A DNA stretch of 19,607 nucleotides from Candidatus Falkowbacteria bacterium RIFOXYC2_FULL_47_12 (GCA_001778285.1 MFGL01000040.1:9895-29501); one strand, 5' to 3'; shown: positions 6,685 through 13,948, counted from the stretch's first letter. The notes: generated from the sequence alone by a model not told the origin. A program made the numbers and translations.

Positions 6685-7545
6685 ATGCCGGAACTGCCCG
6701 AGGTAGAAACCATTCGCCGCGATTTGGCGAAAAAAATCTTGCGTAAAAAAATCACACGCGTGGAAGTGAAAAAAGCGCGTCTGATTAAAAGCGGAGTGGC
6801 GGAGTTTCAAAAAATAATAACCGGCAACCGGTTCAAAAGCATCAATCGCATCGGCAAACTGCTGTATTTAGAATTGCCCAAAGACCGCTGGCTTTTGGTT
6901 CATCTGAAAATGACCGGCCAGCTGATTTATCAGACAGGGAAAAAAATTATTGCCGGCGGCCACTCATACTCATCCATGGATTTTATTCTGCCGGGTAAAT
7001 ACACCTACGTTATTTTCACCTTCGCCGGCGGCGGTCAGCTGTTTTTTAACGATATGCGCACGTTTGGCTATATGCAATTAGTGGATATCGCCCAGTTGAA
7101 AAATATTCTTAGTACTTATGGCATTGAGCCCTTGCAGAAAAATTTCAGCCTGAAAAATTTTCGAAACGCTCTGGACAAGCGAAAAACTTCCGTCAAGGCA
7201 GTACTGTTGAACCAGAAAATATTCGCGGGCATCGGCAACATCTACGCCGATGAAATTTGTTTTTACGCCGCCGTTAAGCCGAGCCGTCCGGTAACTTCAT
7301 TGACGGCAATTGAAATAAAAAAATTGCGGCGCGGCGCAGAAGTTATTATTAAAAAATCAATTCAGGAGCGCGGCACAACCTTTAACAGTTTTCGCGACGG
7401 CGAGGGTAAAAAAGGAAATTTTATCAAATATTTAAAAGTATTTCAGCGAAACGGACAACAATGCCTGCGTTGCCGGCGCGGCATCATTCAAAAAATCAGA
7501 TTAGCCGGTCGCGGCACGCATTTTTGCCCGCACTGCCAAGCGTAA
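6685..7545 (+). CDS. mutM: formamidopyrimidine-DNA glycosylase (Fpg)
   Basis: The start is the ATG at 6685 because the enzyme uses the residue after the initiator Met, Pro2, as its nucleophile, and MPELPEVETI is the invariant beginning; upstream in-frame starts would block it. The protein is 286 residues, normal for the family. Also present are Glu3, Lys58 in IGKLLYLEL, the HLKMTGQL block, QKIFAGIGNIYADEI with the DNA-binding Asn, and a C-terminal zinc finger with CLRC and CPHC flanking GRGTHF, including the phosphate-binding Arg. It removes 8-oxoguanine and formamidopyrimidines and nicks the abasic site. It begins 18 bases after the reductase stop, in a likely operon, with oxidative-stress genes next to it. 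Confidence 0.97.
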   Translation: MPELPEVETIRRDLAKKILRKKITRVEVKKARLIKSGVAEFQKIITGNRFKSINRIGKLLYLELPKDRWLLVHLKMTGQLIYQTGKKIIAGGHSYSSMDFILPGKYTYVIFTFAGGGQLFFNDMRTFGYMQLVDIAQLKNILSTYGIEPLQKNFSLKNFRNALDKRKTSVKAVLLNQKIFAGIGNIYADEICFYAAVKPSRPVTSLTAIEIKKLRRGAEVIIKKSIQERGTTFNSFRDGEGKKGNFIKYLKVFQRNGQQCLRCRRGIIQKIRLAGRGTHFCPHCQA

Positions 7546-7548
7546 CTA

Positions 7549-7578
7549 TTGACAGGCAAAATATTTATACTGTAATAT
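7549..7578 (+). promoter_or_regulatory. promoter of the flavoprotein gene
   Basis: A consensus -35, TTGACA (7549-7554), is followed by TGTAAT (7571-7576, 16-base spacer) or TAATAT (7573-7578, 18-base spacer). The ATG at 7592 lies 13 to 15 bases after the -10, so the leader would be under ten bases. Confidence 0.6.
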
Positions 7579-7591
7579 AAGTACTATCAGT

Positions 7592-8293
7592 ATGGAGACC
7601 TTTCAGACGCAACTCATTGCCAAGCGCAACGTCGCACGCGATACTATCGCTTTTGTTTTTGCAAAGCCGGCAAATTTTTCCTACCAGGCCGGCCAGTACG
7701 TTTCTCTGGTTTTGCCGCAGCTGTCAGACAAGGGACCGCGCGAAGCCGGGCGCTCTATGTCGCTTGCCTCTGCGCCGTCCGAAGATTTTATCATGATTGC
7801 CATGCGTCTGGGCCCGTCGCTGTACAAGCAGACGCTGTGGGATATGAAAGTGGGCGAAACAGTTGAAATCCGCGGGCCGCTGGGCGCGCTCGTGCCGCAC
7901 GACACAACCAAACCGTCAGTCTATATTGCCGGCGGCATCGGCATCGCGCCGTTTCGCGGCATGATTTTGGACGCGCGAGAAAAGAATTGGCCGCACGACA
8001 TTACCTTGCTGTACGCCAACCGCTACCGCGCGGACGCTGCTTTTTTAGATGAATTGCAGGCGCTGGAAAACAAGCATTTCAAACTTATTCCCATTTTAAC
8101 GCGCGAGAAAAAATGGTCCGGCGAGCGCACGCACTGCGATGAAGCGATGATTAAAAAATACGTGCCGGATATTCACGCGCCCTCCTACTGCATTGTCGGC
8201 CTGCCTAATATGGTAACCGAGGTCAGTCTGCTGCTCAACGACATGGGCATTGGTTTTGAGCAGGTGAGAACCGAGCTGTTTACGGGATATTAG
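7592..8293 (+). CDS. ferredoxin reductase-type FAD/NAD(P)-binding oxidoreductase
   Basis: A 233-residue protein with the two-domain core of the ferredoxin-NADP+ reductase superfamily. The N-terminal barrel has FSYQAGQYVSLVLP and the FAD-binding RSMSLAS motif (Arg54 to Ser57). The C-terminal nucleotide-binding domain has YIAGGIGIAPFRGMI (112-125), then CIVGLPNMV and a final EQVRTELFTGY. There is no attached [2Fe-2S] ferredoxin domain and no membrane segment, so the electron acceptor must be a separate protein. It could pass electrons from NAD(P)H to a ferredoxin or another redox partner. It lies in a redox and metal gene block, directly before superoxide dismutase on the same strand. Confidence 0.88.
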   Translation: METFQTQLIAKRNVARDTIAFVFAKPANFSYQAGQYVSLVLPQLSDKGPREAGRSMSLASAPSEDFIMIAMRLGPSLYKQTLWDMKVGETVEIRGPLGALVPHDTTKPSVYIAGGIGIAPFRGMILDAREKNWPHDITLLYANRYRADAAFLDELQALENKHFKLIPILTREKKWSGERTHCDEAMIKKYVPDIHAPSYCIVGLPNMVTEVSLLLNDMGIGFEQVRTELFTGY

Positions 8294-8329
8294 AAAATTG
8301 AACATTGATAATTTATTAATGCACTATTT

Positions 8330-8920
8330 ATGTACACATTACAACCGCTCCCATACACCTATGACGCACTAGAGCCGTTTATTGACGCGCAAACCATGGA
8401 GATTCACCATGACAAGCACCATCAGGCCTACGTGAATAATTTAAACAAAGCCCTGGAGAAGTATCCGGAGTGGCAGAGCCGCTCGCCGGAAGAATTAGTG
8501 CAGGATTTGAACGCGTTGCCGGAAGATGTAACAACGGCCGTGCGCAACAACGGCGGCGGCGTGGTTAATCATAATTTTTTTTGGCAAATTTTAGCAAAAG
8601 ATAAAGTATTTGGCGGTGAGATTCAAAAAGGCATTGAGCAGGCTTTTGGCAGTTTTGAAAATTTCAAAGAGCAGTTTTCTAAAGCCGCGGCCGGACAGTT
8701 TGGCTCCGGCTGGGCCTGGCTTGTGAGTAATAATGGCGCACTGGAAATTATGAGTACGCCCAATCAGGACAGCCCGCTGTCGGCAGGCAAAAAGCTTCTG
8801 CTTTGCATTGACGTGTGGGAGCACGCGTATTATTTAAAGTATCAAAATAGGCGGCCCGAATATATAGAATCGTTCTTTCATATTATCAATTGGGACGAAG
8901 TAAATAAAAATTTTGTTTAA
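8330..8920 (+). CDS. sodA: superoxide dismutase, Mn-type by key residues
   Basis: A 196-residue Fe/Mn superoxide dismutase of normal length. The metal ligands are His26 (MEIHHDKHHQAYV), His81 (VNHNFFW), Asp161 and His165 (DVWEHAYYLKYQNRRPEYI). Residues that separate manganese from iron enzymes point to manganese: GGG before VVNHNFFW rather than the Ala-Gln of iron enzymes, and Gln in STPNQDSPL, the C-terminal Gln typical of MnSOD. Cambialistic activity cannot be excluded. There is no signal peptide, so it is cytosolic. It follows the flavoprotein after 36 bases, and a short gene with a strong Shine-Dalgarno sequence follows it, so the three may be one transcript ending at the terminator at 9121. 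Confidence 0.97.
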   Translation: MYTLQPLPYTYDALEPFIDAQTMEIHHDKHHQAYVNNLNKALEKYPEWQSRSPEELVQDLNALPEDVTTAVRNNGGGVVNHNFFWQILAKDKVFGGEIQKGIEQAFGSFENFKEQFSKAAAGQFGSGWAWLVSNNGALEIMSTPNQDSPLSAGKKLLLCIDVWEHAYYLKYQNRRPEYIESFFHIINWDEVNKNFV

Positions 8921-8935
8921 AGGAGGGGAAAAAAA

Positions 8936-9118
8936 ATGAAGTCCGCTAAAGATAAAGACCTTGCGAAACTTTATAATAGCTATGCGGAAGCAAATAATGA
9001 TCCTATGCCGCAACCTCTTAACCCTGATAAATCTGTTAATCATAATTTTTCTAAAGATTTATTAGAATGGGAAGGCAGAAGATTTTGTTATGTTCGTCAA
9101 AAGAGAGAGGGGCATTGA
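8936..9118 (+). CDS. 60-residue hypothetical protein
   Basis: No family is recognised. The ATG at 8936 has the strongest Shine-Dalgarno sequence in the window (AAAGGAGGGG, 8919-8928) at good spacing, directly after the sod stop codon, so translation is likely. The protein is hydrophilic and charged (MKSAKDKDLAKLYNSYAEAN...), with a middle rich in Pro and Asn and a C-terminal part with one Cys (EWEGRRFCYVRQKREGH). It has no membrane segment. Its codons are more AT-rich than those of its neighbours. It ends three bases before the terminator hairpin at 9121. Its position suggests a link with superoxide dismutase, but nothing in the sequence shows one. Confidence 0.68.
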   Translation: MKSAKDKDLAKLYNSYAEANNDPMPQPLNPDKSVNHNFSKDLLEWEGRRFCYVRQKREGH

Positions 9119-9120
9119 CT

Positions 9121-9159
9121 CCGGCGACGCGAAAATAACGTTGCCGGCTTTTCTTTTTT
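9121..9159 (+). terminator. intrinsic terminator after the sod operon
   Basis: CCGGCGACG (9121-9129) pairs with CGTTGCCGG (9139-9147), nine pairs with one G-T, followed by CTTTTCTTTTTT. The 3' arm contains TTGCCG, the -35 box of the next promoter, so the terminator and promoter share bases. Confidence 0.85.
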
Positions 9160-9169
9160 GTGATAAAAT
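9141..9169 (+). promoter_or_regulatory. promoter of the ferritin-VIT1 gene (leaderless)
   Basis: TTGCCG (9141-9146), a 17-base spacer and TAAAAT (9164-9169). The ATG at 9177 is seven bases further, at the expected transcription start. Confidence 0.65.
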
Positions 9170-9176
9170 ACTACAA

Positions 9177-10037
9177 ATGGATAACGATACCACAAAATTG
9201 CTCTTGGCATTTCAGCGCAACGAAATCACCGAGTTTTACGTCTACCAGCGCCTAGCCGCTTTGGTGCACGGCAAAAACCGCGAGACCATTGAACGCATTG
9301 CCGCTGAAGAGCAAAAGCACTACAACACTCTCAAAAACTACACCAACACCGCGGTCGCACCCAGCCGCTGGCGCATTTTTAAATACATACTGCTGTCAAA
9401 GATTCTGGGCATCACCTTTGCCATCAAATCCATGGAGCGGGGCGAGCAGATGGCACAGGCCGCCTACGCGCAGGCTGGGGAAAATTTTACAGTGCTCGAA
9501 CCGCTCTTGGCTGACGAACAGCGGCACGAAAAAGAACTGATTGAAATTATTCACGAGGAGCGGCTGGATTACATAGGCGCCATTGTTTTGGGTTTAAACG
9601 ACGCGCTGGTTGAACTGACCGGCGCGCTGGCTGGTTTGAGCTTTGCCCTGCGCGAGACAACATTAGTCGCGCTGGCCGGACTCGTTACTGGCATTGCCGC
9701 GTCGCTTTCCATGGCAGCCTCGGCGTACTTGTCCAAAAAATCCGAAGGCGATGCCAATGCGGTGCGCTCGGCGATTTATACGGGCATTACCTACATCGTT
9801 ACGGTTGTTTTGCTTGTTCTGCCGTTTCTCATTTTGCCGGACTACCACATCGCTTTGGTGGCGACACTTGTCATCGGCATCTGTATCATCGCCTTTTTCA
9901 CTTACTTCAATACGGTGACACGGGGCACGCCGTTTCGGCGCAATTTTTTGGAAATGGCCGCATTGAGTTTTGGTGTGGCGCTGATTTCGTTTCTCGTCGG
10001 CATAGTACTGCGGCAGGTGTTTGGCATTGAGGCATAG
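9177..10037 (+). CDS. ferritin-like/VIT1 fusion metal transporter (MbfA-like)
   Basis: A 286-residue protein with two parts. Residues 1-130 form a ferritin-like four-helix domain with di-iron ligands in the right order: E16/E19 (NEITEFYVYQRLA), E45xxH48 (EEQKH), E87/E90 and E114xxH117 (DEQRHEKEL). Residues 132-286 are a VIT1/CCC1 membrane transporter with about five helices, beginning GAIVLGLNDALVELTGALAGL and including VTGIAASLSMAASAYLS. Such fusions, studied as MbfA in alphaproteobacteria, export iron and protect against peroxide; manganese is also possible. The start is the ATG at 9177, because the open frame upstream to 9090 crosses a terminator. recG begins one base after its stop. With SOD and the Cys-rich protein it suggests metal and oxidant control. 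Confidence 0.9.
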   Translation: MDNDTTKLLLAFQRNEITEFYVYQRLAALVHGKNRETIERIAAEEQKHYNTLKNYTNTAVAPSRWRIFKYILLSKILGITFAIKSMERGEQMAQAAYAQAGENFTVLEPLLADEQRHEKELIEIIHEERLDYIGAIVLGLNDALVELTGALAGLSFALRETTLVALAGLVTGIAASLSMAASAYLSKKSEGDANAVRSAIYTGITYIVTVVLLVLPFLILPDYHIALVATLVIGICIIAFFTYFNTVTRGTPFRRNFLEMAALSFGVALISFLVGIVLRQVFGIEA

Positions 10038-10038
10038 T

Positions 10039-12126
10039 ATGCTCACCGTAAATACTCCCGTTGAACAAATAAATAAAATCGGCAAAGCAACGGCGAAAAA
10101 GTTGCAAAAACTGGGCGTACAAACGGCCGGCGATTTTTTATGTTACTATCCGTTTCGCTACGAAGACTTCAGCCGGATGGTAAAAATTGCCGATTTGCAA
10201 GCGGGCATGACCGCAAACGTGCGCGGTAAACTGGAATTCATCCAAAACAAGCGCAGTCCCCGCCAGCACATGTTTATTACGGAAGGCTTGGTGCGTGATG
10301 ACAGCGGGCAACTAAGAATAGTTTGGTTCAACCAGCCTTTTATCGGCAAAAGTTTGCATACCGGCGAAATTGTTTCGCTCGCCGGCACGGCACAGGGCGG
10401 ATTTTTAGGTCTGGAAATGGCCAGCCCCGAGTACGAGCGTCTGTCGTCGCTCGCGAGCGCGGGCACGCATACCACAGGTATTGTCCCGATGTATCATCTG
10501 ACCGCCAATCTCACCAACCGGCAGGTGCGGTTTTTAGTCAAATCCGTTATCGGACTCGCTTTTCAGGTTGAAGATATTTTACCGGCGGCAATTCAGCGCA
10601 CCTATCACCTGCTTTCCTTGCCGCAAGCATTGCAAAACATTCATTTCCCGCAATCCCCGGAAATGCTTGAACGCGCGCGCCGGCGTCTGCAGTTTGAGGA
10701 ATTATTTTTGGTGCAGCTCAAGGCGCAAGTTAAAAAATCAGAATTTAAAAGTCAGAGAGCCGAAGCAATAAAATTTTTTGACAAAGAAACTAAAAGTTTT
10801 GTAAAAAATTTGCCCTTTGAACTTACCGGCGCGCAGAAGAAAGCTGGGTGGGAAATTTTGCAGAACATGCAAAAAGGTGAACCGATGTCGCGGCTGCTGG
10901 AGGGGGATGTGGGCAGCGGCAAAACCGTTACCTCCGCCATTGCCATGTACAACGTTGCCTTGAATAAAAAACAGAGCGCGCTCTTAGTACCAACGGAAAT
11001 TTTAGCGCAGCAGCATTTTGAAACGCTGACAAAATTATTTAAGGGCGTTGATATTAGTATAGGACTATTTACGCGGACAAGCCGTAAAGTCGTAAGTCTT
11101 AAGTCTTATGACTTACAACTTAATGTTAGCAAAGAAACATTATTAAAAGCAGTAAAAGATGACAAAATAGACATCGTGGTAGGAACGCACGCTTTAATTC
11201 AGGAAGACGTGGAATTTCACGATTTGGCGCTCGCCGTCATTGATGAACAACATCGCTTCGGTGTAGCCCAGCGGCAGGCGTTGCGCGCTAAAAGCGGCGA
11301 AACAAAAATCGTGCCGCATCTGCTCTCTATGACCGCAACGCCGATTCCGCGCTCGCTTGCGCAGGTGATTTACGGGGATTTGGACATATCAATCATCAAC
11401 GAACTGCCCAAGGGGCGCAAAAAAATTTCAACTTTTGTCGTGCCCGAGGCCAAGCGCGCCGGCGCCTATGATTTTATCAAAAAACAAATCGCGAGCGGCC
11501 GGCAGGCCTTTGTTATTTGCCCTTTGATAAGCCCGTCAGATAAATTAGGGGTGAAGTCAGTGGAAGAAGAATATAAAAAATTAAACAAAAATATTTTTCC
11601 TCATTTAAAAATCGCTTCCCTGCACGGCCGGATGAGGGCAGAGGCTAAAGAAGAAGTGATGCAAAAATTTTTAAGCAATGAAATTAAAATTTTAGTTTCC
11701 ACGTCAGTCGTGGAAGTCGGGGTGGACGTGCCCAACGCTACGGTGATGATGATTGAAGGCGCCGAGCGTTTCGGGCTGGCGCAGCTGCATCAATTCCGCG
11801 GCCGGGTCGGGCGCAGTACGCACCAGTCGTATTGCCTCCTGTTCACTGCAAGTTTGAACGAACAAACGCGCGCGCGGCTGGATACGTTTGCCCGCTCAAG
11901 CGACGGTTTCAAGCTGGCCGAAGCTGATTTGCGGCAGCGCGGTCCGGGTGAGGTCTATGGCACGGCGCAGAAGGGTTTTCCGGAATTTAAAATCGCCACG
12001 CTCAACGACTACGCGCTCATTAAGCAAACAAAAACGGCGGCCGAGAGCATTGTTGCCGCAGGGGTTGAAAAGTACCCAAAACTCTTAGAAAAAATAAAAG
12101 ACGAAGGGGAATATGTTGTAGGATAA
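10039..12126 (+). CDS. recG: ATP-dependent DNA helicase RecG
   Basis: A 695-residue superfamily 2 helicase of normal length that reverses stalled forks and branch-migrates Holliday junctions. The N-terminus has the helix-hairpin and wedge OB-fold region (GKATAKKLQKLGVQTAGDFLCYYPFRYEDF). The motor has GDVGSGKT (about 288-295), the motif II box DEQH (about 401), TATPIPRS (about 432) and the C-terminal QFRGRVGRS (about 588). The RecG-specific end (SSDGFKLAEADLRQRGPGEVYGTAQKG) is present. The start is the ATG at 10039, one base after the stop of the transporter gene; such tight spacing without its own Shine-Dalgarno sequence suggests coupled translation. Confidence 0.97.
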   Translation: MLTVNTPVEQINKIGKATAKKLQKLGVQTAGDFLCYYPFRYEDFSRMVKIADLQAGMTANVRGKLEFIQNKRSPRQHMFITEGLVRDDSGQLRIVWFNQPFIGKSLHTGEIVSLAGTAQGGFLGLEMASPEYERLSSLASAGTHTTGIVPMYHLTANLTNRQVRFLVKSVIGLAFQVEDILPAAIQRTYHLLSLPQALQNIHFPQSPEMLERARRRLQFEELFLVQLKAQVKKSEFKSQRAEAIKFFDKETKSFVKNLPFELTGAQKKAGWEILQNMQKGEPMSRLLEGDVGSGKTVTSAIAMYNVALNKKQSALLVPTEILAQQHFETLTKLFKGVDISIGLFTRTSRKVVSLKSYDLQLNVSKETLLKAVKDDKIDIVVGTHALIQEDVEFHDLALAVIDEQHRFGVAQRQALRAKSGETKIVPHLLSMTATPIPRSLAQVIYGDLDISIINELPKGRKKISTFVVPEAKRAGAYDFIKKQIASGRQAFVICPLISPSDKLGVKSVEEEYKKLNKNIFPHLKIASLHGRMRAEAKEEVMQKFLSNEIKILVSTSVVEVGVDVPNATVMMIEGAERFGLAQLHQFRGRVGRSTHQSYCLLFTASLNEQTRARLDTFARSSDGFKLAEADLRQRGPGEVYGTAQKGFPEFKIATLNDYALIKQTKTAAESIVAAGVEKYPKLLEKIKDEGEYVVG

Positions 12127-12154
12127 TTGCTTTTTTAAACTATTTTGCTATACT
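12127..12154 (+). promoter_or_regulatory. promoter of the response regulator (leaderless)
   Basis: TTGCTT (12127-12132), a 16-base spacer and TATACT (12149-12154). The ATG at 12161 comes six bases after the -10 box. The -35 begins immediately after the recG stop codon. Confidence 0.65.
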
Positions 12155-12160
12155 ACTAAT

Positions 12161-12535
12161 ATGACTGAAAATAAATCCAGCATTTTAATCGTTGAAGACG
12201 ACCAGACCATTGCCACGATGTACTCCGTGAGTCTGCAAAACGAAGGCTACACGGTGAGCGTGGCTGAAAACGGCGAACAGGGCTTAATCCTTGCCCGTGA
12301 AACGCATCCGGGCGTTATTTTGCTTGATATTATCATGCCCAAAATGGACGGTTTTTCTATGCTCAAAGAGCTCAAAAACGACGAGGCAACCAAAGAAATT
12401 CCGGTTGTATTGCTCACGAATTTGGGTCAGGATGAGGACAAAGAGCGCGGCGAGCAACTGGGCGCAAGCGATTATTTGGTAAAAACCGACTACACGCCCC
12501 GGCAGGTCAGCGAAAAAATTAAAACATATTTATAA
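12161..12535 (+). CDS. single-domain response regulator (CheY-like receiver)
   Basis: A 124-residue receiver domain with no output domain. The acidic pair Asp13/Asp14 (VEDD), the phosphoacceptor Asp56 in VILLDIIMP, Thr86 in VVLLTNL and Lys108 in YLVKTD are all present, so it should be phosphorylated normally. Without a DNA-binding domain it probably acts by protein contact or as a phosphorelay partner. No histidine kinase is nearby, so it is an orphan here. The stop codon lies inside the TATAAT that precedes ndk. Confidence 0.95.
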   Translation: MTENKSSILIVEDDQTIATMYSVSLQNEGYTVSVAENGEQGLILARETHPGVILLDIIMPKMDGFSMLKELKNDEATKEIPVVLLTNLGQDEDKERGEQLGASDYLVKTDYTPRQVSEKIKTYL

Positions 12536-12536
12536 T
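12531..12536 (+). promoter_or_regulatory. probable -10 box of ndk
   Basis: A perfect TATAAT overlaps the TAA stop of the response regulator and lies eight bases before the ndk ATG at 12545. No convincing -35 is seen, so read-through from the upstream promoter may also serve ndk. Confidence 0.45.
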
Positions 12537-12544
12537 ACTTTTCT

Positions 12545-13162
12545 ATGGTCCATTTCAAAGAAGAACAAACATTGGTTATAATCAAAGGCGACGGCGTCCA
12601 GCGCGGACTAGTGGGTGAAATCATCACACGCTTTGAACGCATTGGCTTAAAAATAAAAGCCATGAAGATGGTCTGGCCGGACAAGGAATTAGTGAACCGG
12701 CACTACGACCCGGCCAATACGAAATGGCTAGAAGATGTCGGCCAAAAAGCTCTGAAAGGCTATGAGAAAAAAGGCATCAAAGTTGACAAAACTCCGCTGG
12801 AAATCGGTCAGCATGTGCAGGAGAATTTGCTCTCCATGCTCGCGGCCGGCCCGGTGGTAGCGATTGTTCTGCAGGGCGCGCATAGCGTTGAAGTCGTACG
12901 CAAACTAGTCGGCTCAACCGATCCGCTCTCGGCGGCGCCGGGTACTATCCGCGGCGACTACGCCCTTGATTCCTATCACATGAGCGATATTGATGACCGC
13001 GCCATTCGCAACTTAATTCATGCCTCCGGCACGCCCGAAGAAGCCAAGCACGAAATTGAAATTTGGTTTGACCCGGGCGAATTGCATGCCTATACTATGC
13101 CCTACGATGAGGTGATTTACGACAAGAATTGGGAGAAAAAGCAGGCCATGTTGAATGAATAG
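12545..13162 (+). CDS. ndk: nucleoside diphosphate kinase, enlarged form
   Basis: Recognised by the start TLVIIKGDGVQRGLVGEIITRFE, the block GPVVAIVLQGAHSVEVVRKLVGSTDP, APGTIRGDYA and the active-site His159 in RNLIHASGTPEEAKHEI. It exchanges phosphate between nucleoside di- and triphosphates. At 205 residues it is well above the usual 130-155: there is extra sequence of about 25-30 residues at 56-92 (including LKGYEKKGIKVDKTPLEIGQ), a shorter insert before the active His, and a C-terminal extension of about 25 residues. The usual KPD motif reads KGD (Lys14, Gly15). Similar long forms occur in Patescibacteria and some archaea. A leaderless-type -10 precedes it. Confidence 0.93.
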   Translation: MVHFKEEQTLVIIKGDGVQRGLVGEIITRFERIGLKIKAMKMVWPDKELVNRHYDPANTKWLEDVGQKALKGYEKKGIKVDKTPLEIGQHVQENLLSMLAAGPVVAIVLQGAHSVEVVRKLVGSTDPLSAAPGTIRGDYALDSYHMSDIDDRAIRNLIHASGTPEEAKHEIEIWFDPGELHAYTMPYDEVIYDKNWEKKQAMLNE

Positions 13163-13179
13163 TTTATACGGTGTATACT
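13151..13179 (+). promoter_or_regulatory. promoter of the 42-residue membrane protein (near leaderless)
   Basis: TTGAAT (13151-13156, inside the 3' end of ndk), a 17-base spacer and TATACT (13174-13179). The ATG at 13189 is nine bases later, leaving at most a few bases of leader. Confidence 0.62.
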
Positions 13180-13188
13180 AACTTGTGT

Positions 13189-13317
13189 ATGAAAAAAGCC
13201 ATTCAATTTATCAACAAACCCATTGTTCTCATCGGTACGCTCATCACGGCCCTGGCGGTTATTTTAGCCAAATTTTTTATCACCAAAGAGCAGGGGAGCG
13301 AGGACAAAAAAGACTAA
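13189..13317 (+). CDS. 42-residue single-pass membrane microprotein
   Basis: A short frame (MKKAIQFINKPIVLIGTL...) with a basic start, one clear membrane helix (about residues 11-31, rich in Ile, Leu and Val) and a charged tail (KEQGSEDKKD). It has a good promoter directly in front and an intrinsic terminator 53 bases after its stop, so it is a complete transcription unit, which supports translation. No family is recognised. Its Lys-Ala-Ile-Gln start resembles that of the leucine-rich ORF at 13838 (NKAIQ), which may mean a shared origin or chance. Confidence 0.6.
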   Translation: MKKAIQFINKPIVLIGTLITALAVILAKFFITKEQGSEDKKD

Positions 13318-13369
13318 TACATTTTTGGCGGCAAGCAGGGACATAATTACGGGTCGTTACTGGACGACT

Positions 13370-13420
13370 AAGGAAGCATACGTTGCCGTTTAGGCATGCG
13401 TTCGCTTCCTTTTTTATTTT
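13370..13420 (+). terminator. intrinsic terminator after the 42-residue gene
   Basis: AAGGAAGC (13370-13377) pairs with GCTTCCTT (13404-13411), with further partial pairing inside (TTGCC with GGCA), and the 3' arm continues into TTTTTATTTT. Confidence 0.82.
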
Positions 13421-13432
13421 CCAAAGAAGCAT

Positions 13433-13461
13433 TTGTGTCTTGGCAAAAGGGGTGCTATACT
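13433..13461 (+). promoter_or_regulatory. promoter of the coiled-coil gene
   Basis: TTGTGT (13433-13438), a 17-base spacer and TATACT (13456-13461) give a leader of about 20 bases with no Shine-Dalgarno sequence. A second TATACT at 13484-13489 touches the ATG and is too close to serve this start. Confidence 0.5.
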
Positions 13462-13489
13462 ATCTAATATCTGAAATTTTTACTATACT

Positions 13490-13798
13490 ATGTTAGATCA
13501 ACAAGATTTAAAAATGATAGAAGACATTGTGAGAACGCACATTGCTCCTCTTAAGGATGATATGGCTTTTTTAAAGCATGATATTATTATGATGAAGCAG
13601 TCAATATCGTCTATTAAGACTGAAATGGATAGTTTTCATAATAAATTAGTGCGTATTGAGGATAAAATTGACAAACTAACGAGGATGGAAACGGAGGATG
13701 TGACAGCTGTTAGTAATGAGGTTGAAATTTTAAAGCAGAAATACGTCGCATTGGAACAGCAGGTAAAATTATTGCAAGAACAGCGTGCCGTAAGCTGA
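13490..13798 (+). CDS. coiled-coil protein, unknown function
   Basis: A 102-residue hydrophilic protein with no membrane segment. Heptad-like spacing of Leu, Ile and Met runs through most of it: MIEDIVRTHIAPLKDDMAFL, then KLVRIEDKIDKL, and VEILKQKYVALEQQVKLLQ near the end. It should form a long helical coiled coil, probably a dimer or trimer. Comparable short coiled-coil proteins are common in Patescibacteria, without known function. Its own promoter precedes it, and a new consensus promoter starts two bases after its stop. Confidence 0.75.
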   Translation: MLDQQDLKMIEDIVRTHIAPLKDDMAFLKHDIIMMKQSISSIKTEMDSFHNKLVRIEDKIDKLTRMETEDVTAVSNEVEILKQKYVALEQQVKLLQEQRAVS

Positions 13799-13800
13799 AT

Positions 13801-13828
13801 TTGACAAAATTTTTTGTTTTATTATACT
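13801..13828 (+). promoter_or_regulatory. consensus promoter of the Leu-rich leader/leuA region
   Basis: TTGACA (13801-13806), a 16-base spacer and TATACT (13823-13828), the best -35/-10 pair in the window. The ATG at 13838 is nine bases after the -10, so the leader ORF is at the very start of the transcript. Confidence 0.78.
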
Positions 13829-13837
13829 TACAACAAG

Positions 13838-13948
13838 ATGAATACTAACAAAGCCATTCAAACCAATTTGAGTCTCCTGCTCGGTTTGCTCCTCAGCCTC
13901 CTCGGCTTGAGGTTTTTGGGTGGCTTGAATAAGGCAGTCCTACGCTAA
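13838..13948 (+). CDS. leucine-rich 36-residue ORF: candidate leuA leader peptide or membrane microprotein
   Basis: Thirty-six codons, 13 of them leucine, with LSLLLGLLLSLLGL at residues 11-24 in the run 13868-13909. The Leu codons are six CTC, five TTG, one CTG and one CTA. A consensus promoter places it at the start of a transcript. Its 3' end lies inside an extended hairpin that competes with a terminator at 13988, and the next full-length gene is leuA. This is the classic arrangement for leucine-dependent attenuation, where ribosome stalling at Leu codons decides the RNA fold. The hydrophobic run would also make one membrane helix, so a membrane microprotein followed by an ordinary terminator is the alternative. 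The sequence alone does not decide between them. Confidence 0.62.
   Translation: MNTNKAIQTNLSLLLGLLLSLLGLRFLGGLNKAVLR

Noticed and set aside
9090..9176. Earlier start for the ferritin-VIT1 protein
   Set aside because: This extension overlaps the 60-residue gene and the terminator hairpin, and family similarity begins after the ATG at 9177.
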